DNA from: Sciurus carolinensis
Taxonomy: Eukaryota; Chordata; Mammalia; Rodentia; Sciuridae
Length of the DNA stretch: 64,000 nucleotides
Assembly: GCF_902686445.1 (NCBI RefSeq)
Contig: NC_062214.1
Coordinates: 92,360,738 to 92,424,737 of the forward strand
Reading direction: 5' to 3'
The notes under the pieces are model-generated. The model searched no databases, was not told the origin of the DNA, and was given only the letters and a program-made list of their open reading frames with translations. Both the position numbers and the translations under genes were made by a program. This document shows, one piece after another, positions 12,401 through 22,739 of the stretch; within the stretch, counting starts at the first letter, position 1, and the number at the start of each line of letters is the position of its first letter.

Positions 12401-13424
12401 ATTAAGATTGAGATAGTTTCTTTGAAATAATTTCAAAGCTTTGAATACAAGATAATAGCAGACTTTGGGTAGTGATTAGGCACAAAACAAAGCAACTGGA
12501 GAGATGGGAGTCTCCACTGATGGGTGCTTTTTCACTTTGTCCAAATGTGATTTAAGAATGTTGAAGGATAACTCCTGATTCAATCTGCAGTCATGAGTAC
12601 AAAGGAATGACCAACTAGAGTGAGTTCCTGGTAAGTAATTTAATCTCCCTTTACCAGACTTTCTCTTCTACAGGATCTCAATCCATGGGAAACTTGTTTC
12701 TGGGGAACCCTTTTGACAGAGATTGTTTATTCAGTCCTGCTTGTGTTGCTCTATAGATGCGGACATGCTGGCATCACATTGCCTCACATCTCATGTCCTG
12801 CTTTCAGTGGCATTCCCCATGATGGCATGCCTGTTTCTGTCATAACGGCTCCCAGGAGAGGAAAAGTCAATTTCACAGAGCTTTAGTTTGAAATGAGTTG
12901 GATATACCCTGGGACATAGAGACATCCTGTGCCTTAGAGAAGACCCCTCATCCACCAATCTGCAGATTGTCCTGATAAGCCAAAGAGAAATCTTCCTATT
13001 AGAGTCCTCAGAGATGCCTCTGCCTGAACATTTGCTTTAGGAGGACGGCTGCTCCCTGCCCCAGTGGCTAAATATCAATTGGTACTTGCCCCTCAAAAAA
13101 GCATACCCCAAAGGGGAACAATGGTCAATTAAGAAATAAATATTTATTATTAACACAGAGAAAGCATTCACTATCCTTAACTTGAAAGATTTAGAAATAT
13201 TGGGGCTTATCCCAAAGCAAATACTTAATGATAGACTGGGGTGGTTTAAGAATAAAAATTCTGAATATCAAGTGCTATACACGTCACGGAGTGCTTAACA
13301 TACCATAGACTCAGTGGTTATATGGAACAGAGTGAATAGAGGGGAAGGTAAGAAAAAGGCAGGCAGGACAGAGGGTAGAAATTAGAAAAAAAAATTAGGA
13401 CTTAGGATATGTGGACTATGAATC

Positions 13425-13580
13425 ATCACTTGAATGATCCCAGACAAATCTCTTAAACTGAGACTCAGTTTCTCATGTGGAAAAGAGATACAATGTCTGC
13501 CTCACTGATTTGTTGTAAGAAAGAACTCAAATAATGTAGTTACAAAGATATGTGGCTGAAAGCACCTGACAATCATAAGA
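13425..13580 (+). repeat. MIR SINE relic
   Basis: MIR-like text is seen as CAGACAAATCTCTTAAACTG, 'gagactcagtttctcatgtg' and 'ctcactgatttgttgtaaga'. Confidence 0.5.
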
Positions 13581-15213
13581 CCTGGATTATAGATTGGCAT
13601 CAAATCAACACAATATAATTCAACAAATATTTACTGACCCTTAACTGTTTGCCTGGGATCATATCCCTGGTGCTGGAATTGGATAAGAGCGAAATAAGAG
13701 GCAGCCTTGACCCTTGGATAGGGCAACTGGATTGGAGTCAGACCAGATTCCATATCTTAGGATTTTTATTTATTTTACATACACTCATAACAGGTTCCCT
13801 ACACTCCACTCTGGTTGCACTGACCCAGTCCTGGCTCACGGGTAACTTAGTTGATTAGGGGATAGAAACCTATAAACCCCAAATTCCAAAGCAGCATGTG
13901 GAATGAAACAATAGTGGTACATATTATGCGTATGGAGCGAATCAAGAAGGGCTGATGAACTGCAGCAGGAGAGTTAGGAAAAAGTTCCTGAAGGGGAGGA
14001 TGTGTGGACTGAATTATGGGTAATAAACAGGAATTCCTATAGAAAGAAAAATCAGAGAAAGGGCATTTTAAATAGCAAAAAATATGACATGCAAGGTCAA
14101 ATAGGAAATTGCTAATTATGGGTTCTGACATTCAGGAGCTTTCTTTAACCCTCACAAAATTTCCCCAAGTGCCTCTGGGATCTGAGTTTTCTCATCTCAG
14201 AAAATGAAGTTAGAGGGTAGAAAGAGGAAACTTAGATTTTCTGTAAATTGCTTTCCTAACTGAATATGTCTATGCCAGAGCAGAAGGAAAAAGAGTTGCT
14301 TTGAAAATATCAAGTGTCGTTTCTAGGGCAGGAGACAGAAGCCCCAATTTTTGTGACAATGAAGATGACAGGCAGCACCTGAAGTCATTGAGAAATTTTT
14401 ACAGATATATGTTCTACTTCACTGAGCCATCCACTGAGCCAGGCCCTAAGCTATTAAGGAGATCACAGTCCAGCAGAGGGAGTCAGATGCTAGATAAGGG
14501 TGAGGGACAGTTCCGACTTAAACTCTGGACATTAATGTTTGACTTTATGATGTTGCAAGTGCATGCCCATACGACCATTGTTTTCCACGTTCAATAAGTA
14601 GTCAATGAACTACTTCACATCTTACTACAAAATAGGCTTTGCCTCAGATGATTTTGCCCAATCCGAGGCTGATGTAAGTAAGCATTCGGAACATGTGTAA
14701 GGAGGCTAGGCTAATGCAATTTTAGCTTAATAAAATTCTCAGTTTCTTATGAGTTTATCCTGGTGTAACCCTATTCTAAGTCGAAGAGCATCTGCATTTG
14801 GAAATGGGTACTCATTTGTACGGGGCGAGGGCGAGGAGGCAGAAAAATAGAAGCCTCTAGGATTTATAGGTCAGACGCAGAGTGGGTGACTGGATTTATC
14901 TCCTAGCCTAGAAACTTCTTGTTTCTTCATCTTTCTTCACGTTCCCCAAGATGCAGCAAACATTTCCAGCAGCCAATTCTTCCGCAGAACGACAGAGCAT
15001 CCTCTCTTCACCTGCAGCTCCCCCAACCGACCCCCGCCCCCTCTCTATACCACTTGCTGCAGGTTCCGCGCGAATGTGGGTCCCAGGGCTAACCAGAAGG
15101 TGAGTACTCCCGAGACAGCGTCACGGAAGCACCCAGTGAAGGTCTCCAGGCATCGTAGGAAGGGGTGACTGGGAAGGCGGGCTGTCCAGTGTTCAGGGGT
15201 TGGGCTCCAGGCA

Positions 15214-15270
15214 ACTGGGCGGGACTCCAGCTACAGTATAAGAGAGGAGCGCCACTGTCCCAGGTGCAGT
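15214..15270 (+). promoter_or_regulatory. C2CD4B: Core promoter of C2CD4B: GC box and TATA box
   Basis: A GC box (GGGCGGG, 15217-15223) lies directly before a TATA-like box (TATAAGAG, 15237-15244). Transcription would be expected about 25-30 bases downstream, near 15265-15270, where a CAGT initiator-like sequence occurs. A TATA box within a CpG island fits an inducible gene. Positions are read from sequence; the start site is inferred. Confidence 0.6.
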
Positions 15271-15356
15271 GTTGGACCTGGCGCCCCAGCCGCGACCGGG
15301 GAATCACCGGCTCTGAGCCTGTAATCAGACCCCGAGAGCCTGAAGAAGAGGAAAAG
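15268..15356 (+). other. C2CD4B: Predicted non-coding exon 1 (5' UTR) of C2CD4B
   Basis: The exon would run from the inferred start site after the TATA box to a splice donor AAAAG|GTCTGA at 15356/15357. It has no in-frame ATG leading into the CDS. C2CD4A/B genes are known to have a short untranslated first exon, which supports the model. The donor matches the consensus only moderately. Confidence 0.5.
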
Positions 15357-15559
15357 GTCTGATTTCTATTTGTTCGTGTATTTAGTTTCAGTGACTGACA
15401 GGCAGGGTGGGTATGAGGGCGTGCGAGAGATTCGGGCTGACCCAGGGTCCTAGGTAAACATGTAGGTACTTTTCGAGGCTGCGGGAAAAGGATCCAGCCT
15501 GTCCCGCGTGGTTCCAGCAGCTCCAGGCGCCCAAACTCAGCGGTTTCTCTCTCCCACAG
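15357..15559 (+). other. C2CD4B: Predicted 203-base intron in the 5' UTR of C2CD4B
   Basis: The donor is GTCTGA and the acceptor is a good pyrimidine tract ending TCTCTCTCCCACAG at 15559. The CDS starts 26 bases into the next exon. An open frame continues upstream through the intron to a further ATG at 15508, but that ATG would be spliced out. Confidence 0.55.
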
Positions 15560-15585
15560 GATCTTGCTCCTTCCAGCCTTTGAGC

Positions 15586-16671
15586 ATGCGGCTCCTCGGA
15601 AAACTCCGCTCCTCAGCTCCAGAGCCCGCCTTCTCCAACGTGCTCACGCCAGGCCGCATCCCCGAGTTCTGCATCCCGCCGCGGCTGTCCCTACCGTGCC
15701 CGCCAGAATCTCCCCCGGCCGCCGCTCTGCCTCGGCGGTGCGCGGCAGAACCAGACTTGTGGCCCCGCGCGGGCGATGAGGGCGCGGGCCTCACCGACTG
15801 GGACCCACGCTCACAGGCGGCGCTCTCGCTGCCTCACCTACCCCGCACGCTCACCGCCTACGGCTTCTGCACGCTGCTCGAGAGCCCGCACACGCGCCGC
15901 AAGGAGTCGCTCTTTCTCGGGGATCCCCGCGCCGCCGCGCTCCTGCAACCTCCCGCCGCCAGACCGCGGGTGCACACCTATGGTGGCAACGGAGGTCGAG
16001 ACGTTCCCCGCCTGCCCCTGCGAACCTCGGACGCAGCTCCTGCCACGGCACCCGACTGTCCCTGTCCGCCCCGGGACGCGCTCTCCCCGAGGCCCTGCGG
16101 CCGCCGCCTTCTACGAGCCCCTAACGGGCTGCTGAGCCGCGCGCTGCGGGCTCGGAGGAGTCGCGGCTTGGCTCGCGCCCGCTCAGTCTCCAACCAGGAC
16201 GACGACGAGGAGCGCGGCTCCGCCTCTCAGCCCCAAACCCCGGCGCCCCCATGCCTGCCCTCATCCCTGGACCCACGGACGAAACTCGTGGAAGCCGAGG
16301 GCATGGTGGCACTGGGCCGCCCTGGCTGTGCCTTGCGCCTGGCCGCAGACTACTGTCCCGGCAGCGGGCGCCTCCGCATCCGGCTGCTGCGTGCCGAGGG
16401 CCTGGCCGGAGGTACCCTGGCCCTGGCCCTCGGCTGCCGCATCAGTTTGGTCCTGCAGCTGCCAGGCTCCACGAGCAAGCAGCGCAGCTCAGTGCTCCGG
16501 CGGAGTCTCAAGGACGCTTTCGACCAGGACTTCTGCTTCGACGGGCTCACGGTAGACCAGGTGCGCCACCTGACTGTGCGCGTCAAGGCGGAGAACAAGG
16601 GCCGCGGCCTGGAGCGGGGTCGCTTGCTGGGCCAGGGCGAGCTGCTGTTGGGCTCCCTCCTTCTCCTCTGA
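15586..16671 (+). CDS. C2CD4B: C2CD4 family protein, most likely C2CD4B (C2 calcium-dependent domain-containing 4B)
   Basis: This single-exon reading frame has 361 codons, close to the 360-370 residues usual for C2CD4A/B. The N terminus ([14 protein letters not shown]) and the following block [17 protein letters not shown] (residues 18-34) match the family; the MRLL start fits C2CD4B better than C2CD4A. Other family blocks are [18 protein letters not shown] (70-87) and [20 protein letters not shown] (92-111). A basic stretch at 173-200 (RRLLRAP...[12 protein letters not shown]) followed by an acidic run (DDDEE, 205-209) could act as a nuclear-localisation region. Residues 240-361 form the C2-like domain, with [12 protein letters not shown] near 311-322 and the C-terminal [17 protein letters not shown]. 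Few acidic calcium ligands are obvious, so calcium binding is doubtful. The family is reported as nuclear and cytokine-inducible, and the human locus is linked to type 2 diabetes and islet function. The start has A at -3 and lies 26 bases after a predicted splice acceptor. The A-versus-B paralogue call is from memory. Confidence 0.92.
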   Translation: MRLLGKLRSSAPEPAFSNVLTPGRIPEFCIPPRLSLPCPPESPPAAALPRRCAAEPDLWPRAGDEGAGLTDWDPRSQAALSLPHLPRTLTAYGFCTLLESPHTRRKESLFLGDPRAAALLQPPAARPRVHTYGGNGGRDVPRLPLRTSDAAPATAPDCPCPPRDALSPRPCGRRLLRAPNGLLSRALRARRSRGLARARSVSNQDDDEERGSASQPQTPAPPCLPSSLDPRTKLVEAEGMVALGRPGCALRLAADYCPGSGRLRIRLLRAEGLAGGTLALALGCRISLVLQLPGSTSKQRSSVLRRSLKDAFDQDFCFDGLTVDQVRHLTVRVKAENKGRGLERGRLLGQGELLLGSLLLL

Positions 16672-16761
16672 GGGCTCCGGGCCCCTCCCTTGGGCGCCTT
16701 TGGCCAGCTGAGGACTCTGACAGCCGCTTGGCTCTTGGACACTAACAGCTACTTTGTACTT

Positions 16762-16767
16762 AATAAA
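16762..16767 (+). terminator. C2CD4B: Polyadenylation signal of C2CD4B (AATAAA)
   Basis: A canonical AATAAA lies 91 bases after the stop codon, giving a very short 3' UTR. It is followed at once by an AU-rich stretch with two ATTTA pentamers (about 16772 and 16789), which could lie partly inside the mRNA if cleavage is 15-30 bases downstream. Confidence 0.8.
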
Positions 16768-17204
16768 TGCTATTTATATATTTTTCTATTTATGATCTTG
16801 CCTTGATGTTTTAGTTCCTTGGTTGTTGGTAGAGAAGGAAAGAAGTGACTCTCTCCTCTATTTACAGTACTGAATCCCTACCAGATCATTTTTTACATTC
16901 AGAGTAACACAGGGATGACTTAGGACTGAATGAGAAAGAGAAAGGAAGTACACCTATCTGCTTTGTTTGTCTTCCTTTCTGCTTTATGAGAAAGCTAAAC
17001 GGTTTATCCGTTTCAAACAAACCAATTGTTTATTCAGAATCATGCCCAACGCTGAGATTCATATATAGCTTCATATACAGCTTTAGGTGATACACCTGCA
17101 AATCCATCAGAGTGAGATACCCTTTTATTATAAGGACACCTTGTTGGGAGGAAAATTCCTCGCTGAGAAAAAACAAAAAACAAAAAACGTGATTCTTTTG
17201 AAAG

Positions 17205-17353
17205 TGAATTGCCTTTAATTCCAGCAATTTGGGAAGCGGAGGTAGGAGGATCTCAAGTTCAAAGCCTGCCTCAGCAGCTTAGTGGTTCTAAGCAACTAAG
17301 ACAAAATAAAAAGGGCTGGGGATGTAGCTCAGTGGTTAAGTGCCCTTCAGCTC

Positions 17354-17393
<40 letters not shown>
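17205..17393 (+). repeat. B1+ID dimeric SINE (squirrel B1-dID/MEN type)
   Basis: A 7SL-derived left part (CCTTTAATTCCAGCAATTTG, then 'ggaggtaggaggatctcaag') is joined to an ID part (GGGCTGGGGATGTAGCTCAG) and ends in about 35 A residues. The head of B1 is altered or shortened. The long clean tail suggests a fairly recent copy. Composite B1-ID elements of this type are known from squirrels and relatives. Confidence 0.85.
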
Positions 17394-17395
<2 letters not shown>

Positions 17396-17659
17396 ACTAA
17401 GGAATAAGAAAACCAAAGAAGTGAAGGATCTTCCAACTGATGGTCATGTGAGGATACTCCTGGCATCTCTCTTCCTTCTTTGGAAGGCACCCTGGGAAAT
17501 CTTTTCTGCCTCTGCAAACCAATTATTTTTTTGTGGCATATTTCCACCTACCTATGTATCTAAGTTACATAGTAATTAGCTCTGCAATAGGATTTTCCAG
17601 ATGCATTGAAATGTAAATTCTTAGTTTCTTCAATACTAGTTTCTAAGGCAGGGCTTCTT

Positions 17660-17990
17660 TTTTAAAAAAAAAAATGGTGAATTATAATTATACATAATTG
17701 TGGGATTCATTATGACATTTGTACATGCACTTAACATAATTCCATAAATCTAATTCTTCAGTACCTCCCTTTCCCTCCCCATTTCTATCCCCTGAGCCAC
17801 TTGCTATGCTGATCTCCTATTATTATTATTTTAATTATTGTACTATAATTTTATATACATGGAATTCATTGTGGTATACACAGGCATAGCATATTTGGTA
17901 GATTTTGATCCCCAGTACTTCTACATGCCTTCCCTACCTGCATCCCTCTCTGTCCCTGTCCTCTACTCTATTGGTCTCTATTGGAAACTA
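17660..17990 (-). mobile_element. Two L1 3' UTR fragments in tandem, antisense
   Basis: Two successive blocks (about 17675-17815 and 17835-17990) each read as reverse-complement L1 3' UTR (tataattatacataattgtg, and then 'actataattttatatacatg'). Both have the pyrimidine-rich CCTCCCTTTCCCTCCCC type region. There is no ORF2 portion. Confidence 0.6.
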
Positions 17991-19139
17991 GTTAAAACCA
18001 GGAGGGTTTACCTTTTGACTACTACCATCCAGGTCATAGTGGAAGGTACAATGATTAGGACCTAGATACAGTTTGGTCTTTTTTCTGCCTCTTAACTGCT
18101 GGTCTGAACCAGGGAAAATCAGGTCATCTCCCTGAACCTCATTTTCTTCAGTGACATGGGGGTGATCTCTGCCTCACAGAGTCTGTGAAGAGATGCTTTA
18201 GTCACTAAATGCCCCTTGAATGCAGGAGAAATAAATCTAGTTGGAAAGGCTGGAATTGTAGTGCTAAATAGGTACTCAAAAATATCCCACAAAACAAATA
18301 CCTTCTCTTATTTCTTTCCAATTGTTTCTCCCTGGTTCTGGAGTGGAACTGGCAGAACAGATGGAGGATCTCAAAGAGGACTTAGAGGGGCCAGAAGTGG
18401 CAATACAGAGAACTTCAGGATTCTTATGGTAAATTTCCCCACATGCAATGATTTGCACTCATTCTACATCAGAAAGTCCTTTAGCATAGTTGTTACCAAA
18501 ATCAGATTCTGGGACAAATTTGGACAGATGAAATAAAAATCCTGGATTTTAAATATAATTTCAAGGTAGACAAATTAGCCCTTCAAAATCATCTAGGAAC
18601 TTTCAAAATTGAGAAAACATCACAGAGATAATTTGTCCAAAGTCATGCAGCTAGTACACATAACTCAGACGAGAACCAAGTTGTTCTGATTTCCACAATG
18701 GACCCATCCTTTGTTCTCTTGACAACTAGTGATTTCAGTCACTTCTCTGTGAGATGCATTGTTCTAGGCCTGGAGGATGCAGCCATAAACAAGTAGATGC
18801 CCCCAAATTAGTCAAGGTTTATTCTTACAGATTGTAGTAACTATTATGAAAACAATAAACTATTAAGGGATGTGACAGAGTCTAGCTGGATGGAGAAATG
18901 GCAGCGGCAGATGCTCTCAGAAACAGAGTGATCAGGGAAGGTTTCTGAGACTTGGAAAAAGAATCATTTGCAAGAGGAACTCAATATATCTAAATAACCC
19001 CTTAATGCATCCATATAACCCTCTAATAAGTCATATTTATTTATAGATCCAAACTAGAATGCTTGATGTTCCCCTCCTGCATCTTCTCTCATCTTACTTA
19101 TTTTCATGAATGGTACCAAATGGTACTGTTATTCTTTCT
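17991..19139. other. Unassigned intergenic DNA with old repeat traces
   Basis: No gene is visible. The stretch near 18765-18960 (TAAACAAGTAGATGCCCCCA ... ATCAGGGAAGGTTTCTGAGA) resembles an ancient mammal-wide repeat seen in many orders. The frame of 106 codons at 18216-18536 has no recognisable motif. Confidence 0.45.
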
Positions 19140-19475
19140 GTCACTCAAGTGAAGTGGAATCACACTTGGTGAGGTTCTTCACTCCTCTCACATTCCACTG
19201 TACTCAGATGTAAGTGTCACTTCTTCACAAAGTCCTCCCCTGACCACTTTTAAAACAGCACCATCCTCATTATCCATCTACCTGTCTTTGCTTTCCGTCA
19301 TTGTGCTGTCACTACCCAACATCATATTATACAGTTACTCTGTTGTTGCTGTTTGCTCATTTTCTCTTCCCCGAGACTTTGTCCACTTATCCTTGTTCAA
19401 TCTCCAATGCCTAAAACAGTATCAGCTTTCTATTAGTCACTCAATAAATAATGCGCAAACTGAATGAAGATAGAA
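19140..19475 (+). repeat. L2 LINE 3' end relic
   Basis: L2 text is visible: CAAAGTCCTCCCCTGACCAC, 'ctcttccccgagactttgtc' and the terminal TCACTCAATAAATAATGCGC. It is old and non-coding. Confidence 0.65.
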
Positions 19476-19589
19476 AGAGAAGGAATAAACCAAGAAGAGT
19501 AGAAGGCCTGGGATCAAGCTTTCAGGCAGTCCAACATTTAGAAATTCATAGAGGGGGAGAGGATAATGTGTGGGAGACAGAAAAGCATC

Positions 19590-19870
19590 AACCAGCAAGG
19601 TAGGGGAAAGACCAAGTGATGTGGCAGCATGGAAGTCAAGATAGAAAGTGTTCCAAGAAGAAAGGAAAGCTAAAACAATTTAAGTCTGACAGGGAGATCA
19701 GGAGAAATGAGAACATGCTCATTGACCTTGGCCAGATGAAGGTTAGTAGTGACTTGGACAATAACAGTTCTGTTAGAGTATGGATGTCAGGAAGCAGACA
19801 AGAATGAGCTAAAATGTGAATGGAAGAAGAGAAAGTACAGACAGAAAGTTCTGAAAAGGGGAAGAGAGAA
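19590..19870 (+). repeat. Ancient mammal-wide repeat, family not assigned
   Basis: The segment matches a common old repeat that I recall in the order 'gtggcagcatggaagtcaag', 'agtgttccaagaagaaagga' and 'attgaccttggccagatgaa'. A related stretch occurs at about 32590-32760. I cannot name the family with confidence. Confidence 0.4.
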
Positions 19871-20826
19871 AAGGGGCTGTAACTGGGAGAGAATATGGTT
19901 TGTTTGGGTTTAATATGAAAGAATCAAAGCATGTTTGGAATATGATACACCAAAGAAAGGTCCAAGAAGATGTGTAGAAGCAATCTTTCAAAAGAAAGCA
20001 CGAGAGGATCTAGAACATACATAGGGAGCGGCAGTTGTCCAGAACTCACGTGCCATGTTCTGCCATGCACAGCATCGTTCCATCTGGAGGCAGGTCACAC
20101 TTGGAATCCTAGAGGGTTGGCCTTTCACCATGAGGACTACTCCAAGATTTCTCATCAGGTCCAGGCTGGAGCATGACCAGGACTTACTTCTAAAAGCACT
20201 CCCATAAGATTGAGGAAGGACTTTGGGGGCCTATTACTTAGCGCAGTGTGAGGTCAACTTCTGCTGAGGCAGATGCTTCTTCCTGTTAGGAAATGAGCAA
20301 GAGTGGATGAGGTAGACTATCAGAAATGCCTGGCTTCTAATATAGGCTCTTGGGGTAATGCTTAATTTCCTTGAACCTTAGTTTTGTCTTTTTTAAATAC
20401 TGAGCATGAAGATAGGAAGGGCTAAAGGAGATAATTACCCTTAGTCATAACAAGATTCCTAGTAACAGGGATAGGTAGTTTTTTGCCTTCAAATATAATT
20501 TGCATGCACATAAGCATGATTTTGCAGAATGGCTAAATTTATGCACATCTGTTATTATAATCTTGTCTGTACAAAGGGCAGTCTACTGGGAACATGTCTG
20601 GATGACTGCACTAAATGACATGAACACAAAAAATGACATCTTTCCATTCCACTAGTTGTGCACTTCAGACTCCATCTGCCATGTTCCAGAGTGGAACAAC
20701 AGCTTGGTGAATTCGTGCTTTCAAAATCCAACCATCAGCTTGAGGAGTTTTTCATCATTTGTGAATATCAAAGCCTTGATACCATATCCTCATGTGACCA
20801 GACACTACTATGTATCCTAACAGGGG
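19871..20826. other. Unassigned intergenic DNA
   Basis: No gene is seen. A MIR-like trace may lie at 20330-20400 (GCCTGGCTTCTAATATAGGC). Confidence 0.45.
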
Positions 20827-20839
20827 AAATCCACATTTT

Positions 20840-20927
20840 TTTTTTTTTTTTTCTGTGCTGGGGATCGAACCCAGGGCCTTGTGCTTGCAAGGCAAGCACT
20901 CTACTGACTGAGCTATCTCCCCAGCCC
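20840..20927 (-). repeat. ID-type SINE, antisense, young copy
   Basis: A T tract is followed by an almost perfect reverse-complement ID (GTGCTGGGGATCGAACCCAG ... TGAGCTATCTCCCCAGCCC). It is flanked by a perfect 13-base target-site duplication AAATCCACATTTT (20827-20839 and 20928-20940). The A and B boxes look well kept, but it is a SINE and not a tRNA gene. Confidence 0.93.
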
Positions 20928-20940
20928 AAATCCACATTTT

Positions 20941-21676
20941 ATTTGGGCAAAAAGAATAGGATTTATTTTGCAGATATGAAAGAGTTCTTGATTTTAAAAA
21001 GAACCAGTGTCTCCTGCTTCTGTCAGGAGATAGTGCCTCCTTTGTTAGAACCACCTGCACAGTGCTCTGAAACTCTGTCTTCCTCTCCTAGTTGCTAGGC
21101 CAGGGTTCCACACCCTTCTCTCACCAGCTCAGACCACATTCTTCACCACAATTGCCTCTTTTGGTTATTATTTTAAAATAATTCTGGTTTACAGAATAGT
21201 TGCTAACATTACAAGCACTCATATGCCCTTCACCCAGACTTTCCAACTGTTAATATTTTATCATATTTCCTTTTGTCATTATCATTGTATATCTATAATT
21301 TTTTAAAAATGAACTTAAACCATCATTAGATTAATTTCCTAATACTTTGCCTTCATCTAAGCCAGATCTTTCCACATCTACTCATCACCCAGAGCTTTTG
21401 ATATTGATATCTAAGATTCACTGTGGTTTCTCTGCAGCCCAGCTGCCCCACCTTTATCCTCCTGCATTCCATTACAGTATTCTTTGCCCACTTGGGGAGG
21501 ACCCATTCACTGAGTCACCAATCATCTGTTTACTGAACCCCAAACACACCTGGGCTATATGAATTTCTCAACATGAGCATAAATTAAACACTGTTAAAAA
21601 CATAAATACACACAATACAAGGAATTTGTAGAAGTGCTAAAGGAAACGGGAAATCCATGAATGTATATATTTGATG
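20941..21676. other. Unassigned intergenic DNA
   Basis: No gene is seen. The stretch 21160-21560 may contain an old L1 or L2 trace (CTAACATTACAAGCACTCAT), not strong enough to assign. Confidence 0.4.
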
Positions 21677-21686
21677 TAAAAAGGTA

Positions 21687-22729
21687 TGAAAGCAAGAAGC
21701 AATAAATGGGATGGATTCAAACTAAAAAGTCTTTTCTCAGAAAAGGAAGCAATCAATAATGTGAAAAGAGCCTATGGAGTGGGAGAAAATCTTTTCCACA
21801 CACACACTTCAGATAGAGCACTAATCTACAAAATTTATAAAGAACTTAAAAAACTTTATGCCAAAAATTCAAATAACCCAATCAATAAATGGGCTAAGGA
21901 ATTGGGCAGACACTTCATGGAAGAAGATACACGGGCAATCAACAAATATATGAAAACGTGTTCATCATCTCTAGTAACTAGAGAAATGCAAATCAAAACC
22001 ACCCTAAGATTTCATATCATCCAATTAGAATGGCCATTATCAAGAACACAAGAAATAATAAGTGTTGGCGTGATTGTATGGAAAAAGGCACACTCATACA
22101 TTGCTGGTGGGTTGTAAATTGGTGCAGCCACTCTGGAAAGCAGTATGGAGATTCCTTAGAAAACTTGGAATGGACCCACCATTTGACCCAGTTATCCCAC
22201 TCCTCAGTTTATACTCAAAGACTTAAAATCAGTGTAGTACAGTGACAGCCACATCAGCTCAATACATAATAGCTAAATTGTGGAATCAACCTAGATGCCC
22301 TTCAATAGATGAATGGATAAAGAAACTGGTATATATATAAAATGGAATATTATTCAGCCCCAAAGAAGAACAAAATTATGACATTTGCAGGTAAATGGAT
22401 GGGGTTGGAGAATATCATGCTAAGTGAAATAAGCCTATCCCCAAAAATCAAAGACTGAATGTTCTCTCTGATAAGTGGATAATGGTACATAATGGGGGTG
22501 GGGAGGGGGTAAGGGAAGAATATTGGATTGTGTAGAGAGAAATGACGGGGAAAGGTGGGGGGAAGGGAAGACAGTAGAATGAGACAGTCATCATTACCTT
22601 ATGTATATTTATGATTGCATGAATGGTGTGAGTCTACATTGTGTACAACCATAGAAATGAAAAGTTGTGCCCCATTTGTGTACAATGAATTAAAATGCAG
22701 TCTGTAAAAATAAAAAATTAATAAAAATT
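21687..22729 (+). mobile_element. L1, 5'-truncated, sense
   Basis: The last part of ORF2 (21687-22380) carries landmarks WDGFKLKSLFSEKEAINNVK-like at the start and 'tgctggtgggttgtaaattg' near 22102. The frame is broken near 22030, so the reading shifts between two frames. It is followed by the 3' UTR with GGGGGTGGGGAGGGGGT and an A-rich tail. A 10-base target-site duplication TAAAAAGGTA lies at 21677-21686 and 22730-22739. It is immobile. Confidence 0.9.
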
Positions 22730-22739
22730 TAAAAAGGTA

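Larger units (their letters stand above)
10801..15059. other. Intergenic DNA upstream of C2CD4B
   Basis: Besides the MIR relics listed separately I see no gene. The stretch 10850-11030 looks like a fragment of another old mammal-wide repeat. The last 400 bases (14640-15059) become richer in potential factor sites just before the CpG island, but none is strong enough to name. Confidence 0.5.
15060..16680. promoter_or_regulatory. C2CD4B: CpG island covering promoter, first exon and CDS of C2CD4B
   Basis: Base composition changes sharply near 15050 from AT-rich intergenic DNA to GC-rich DNA with frequent CpG, and drops back just after the stop codon. CpG density is highest inside the coding exon (about 15650-16300). 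This is the only such island in the window and supports an active gene rather than a processed copy. Limits are by eye. Confidence 0.85.

Noticed and set aside
15508..15585. Upstream in-frame ATG extending C2CD4B by 26 residues
   Set aside because: It lies in the predicted 5' UTR intron (acceptor at 15559); the start at 15586 matches the family N terminus.
15537..16742. Several long antisense and out-of-frame frames over the C2CD4B exon
   Set aside because: They result from GC-rich codon composition and show no independent motif.
20840..20927. Possible tRNA-Ala gene
   Set aside because: It is an ID SINE with a poly(A) tail and target-site duplications, and lacks a complete tRNA fold.
20658..21098. 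146-codon + strand frame
   Set aside because: It runs through an inserted ID SINE and its T tract, so it cannot be an old gene, and it has no motif.
21686..22117. 143-codon + strand frame as a possible gene
   Set aside because: It is L1 ORF2 and is broken by a frameshift; the element has target-site duplications.
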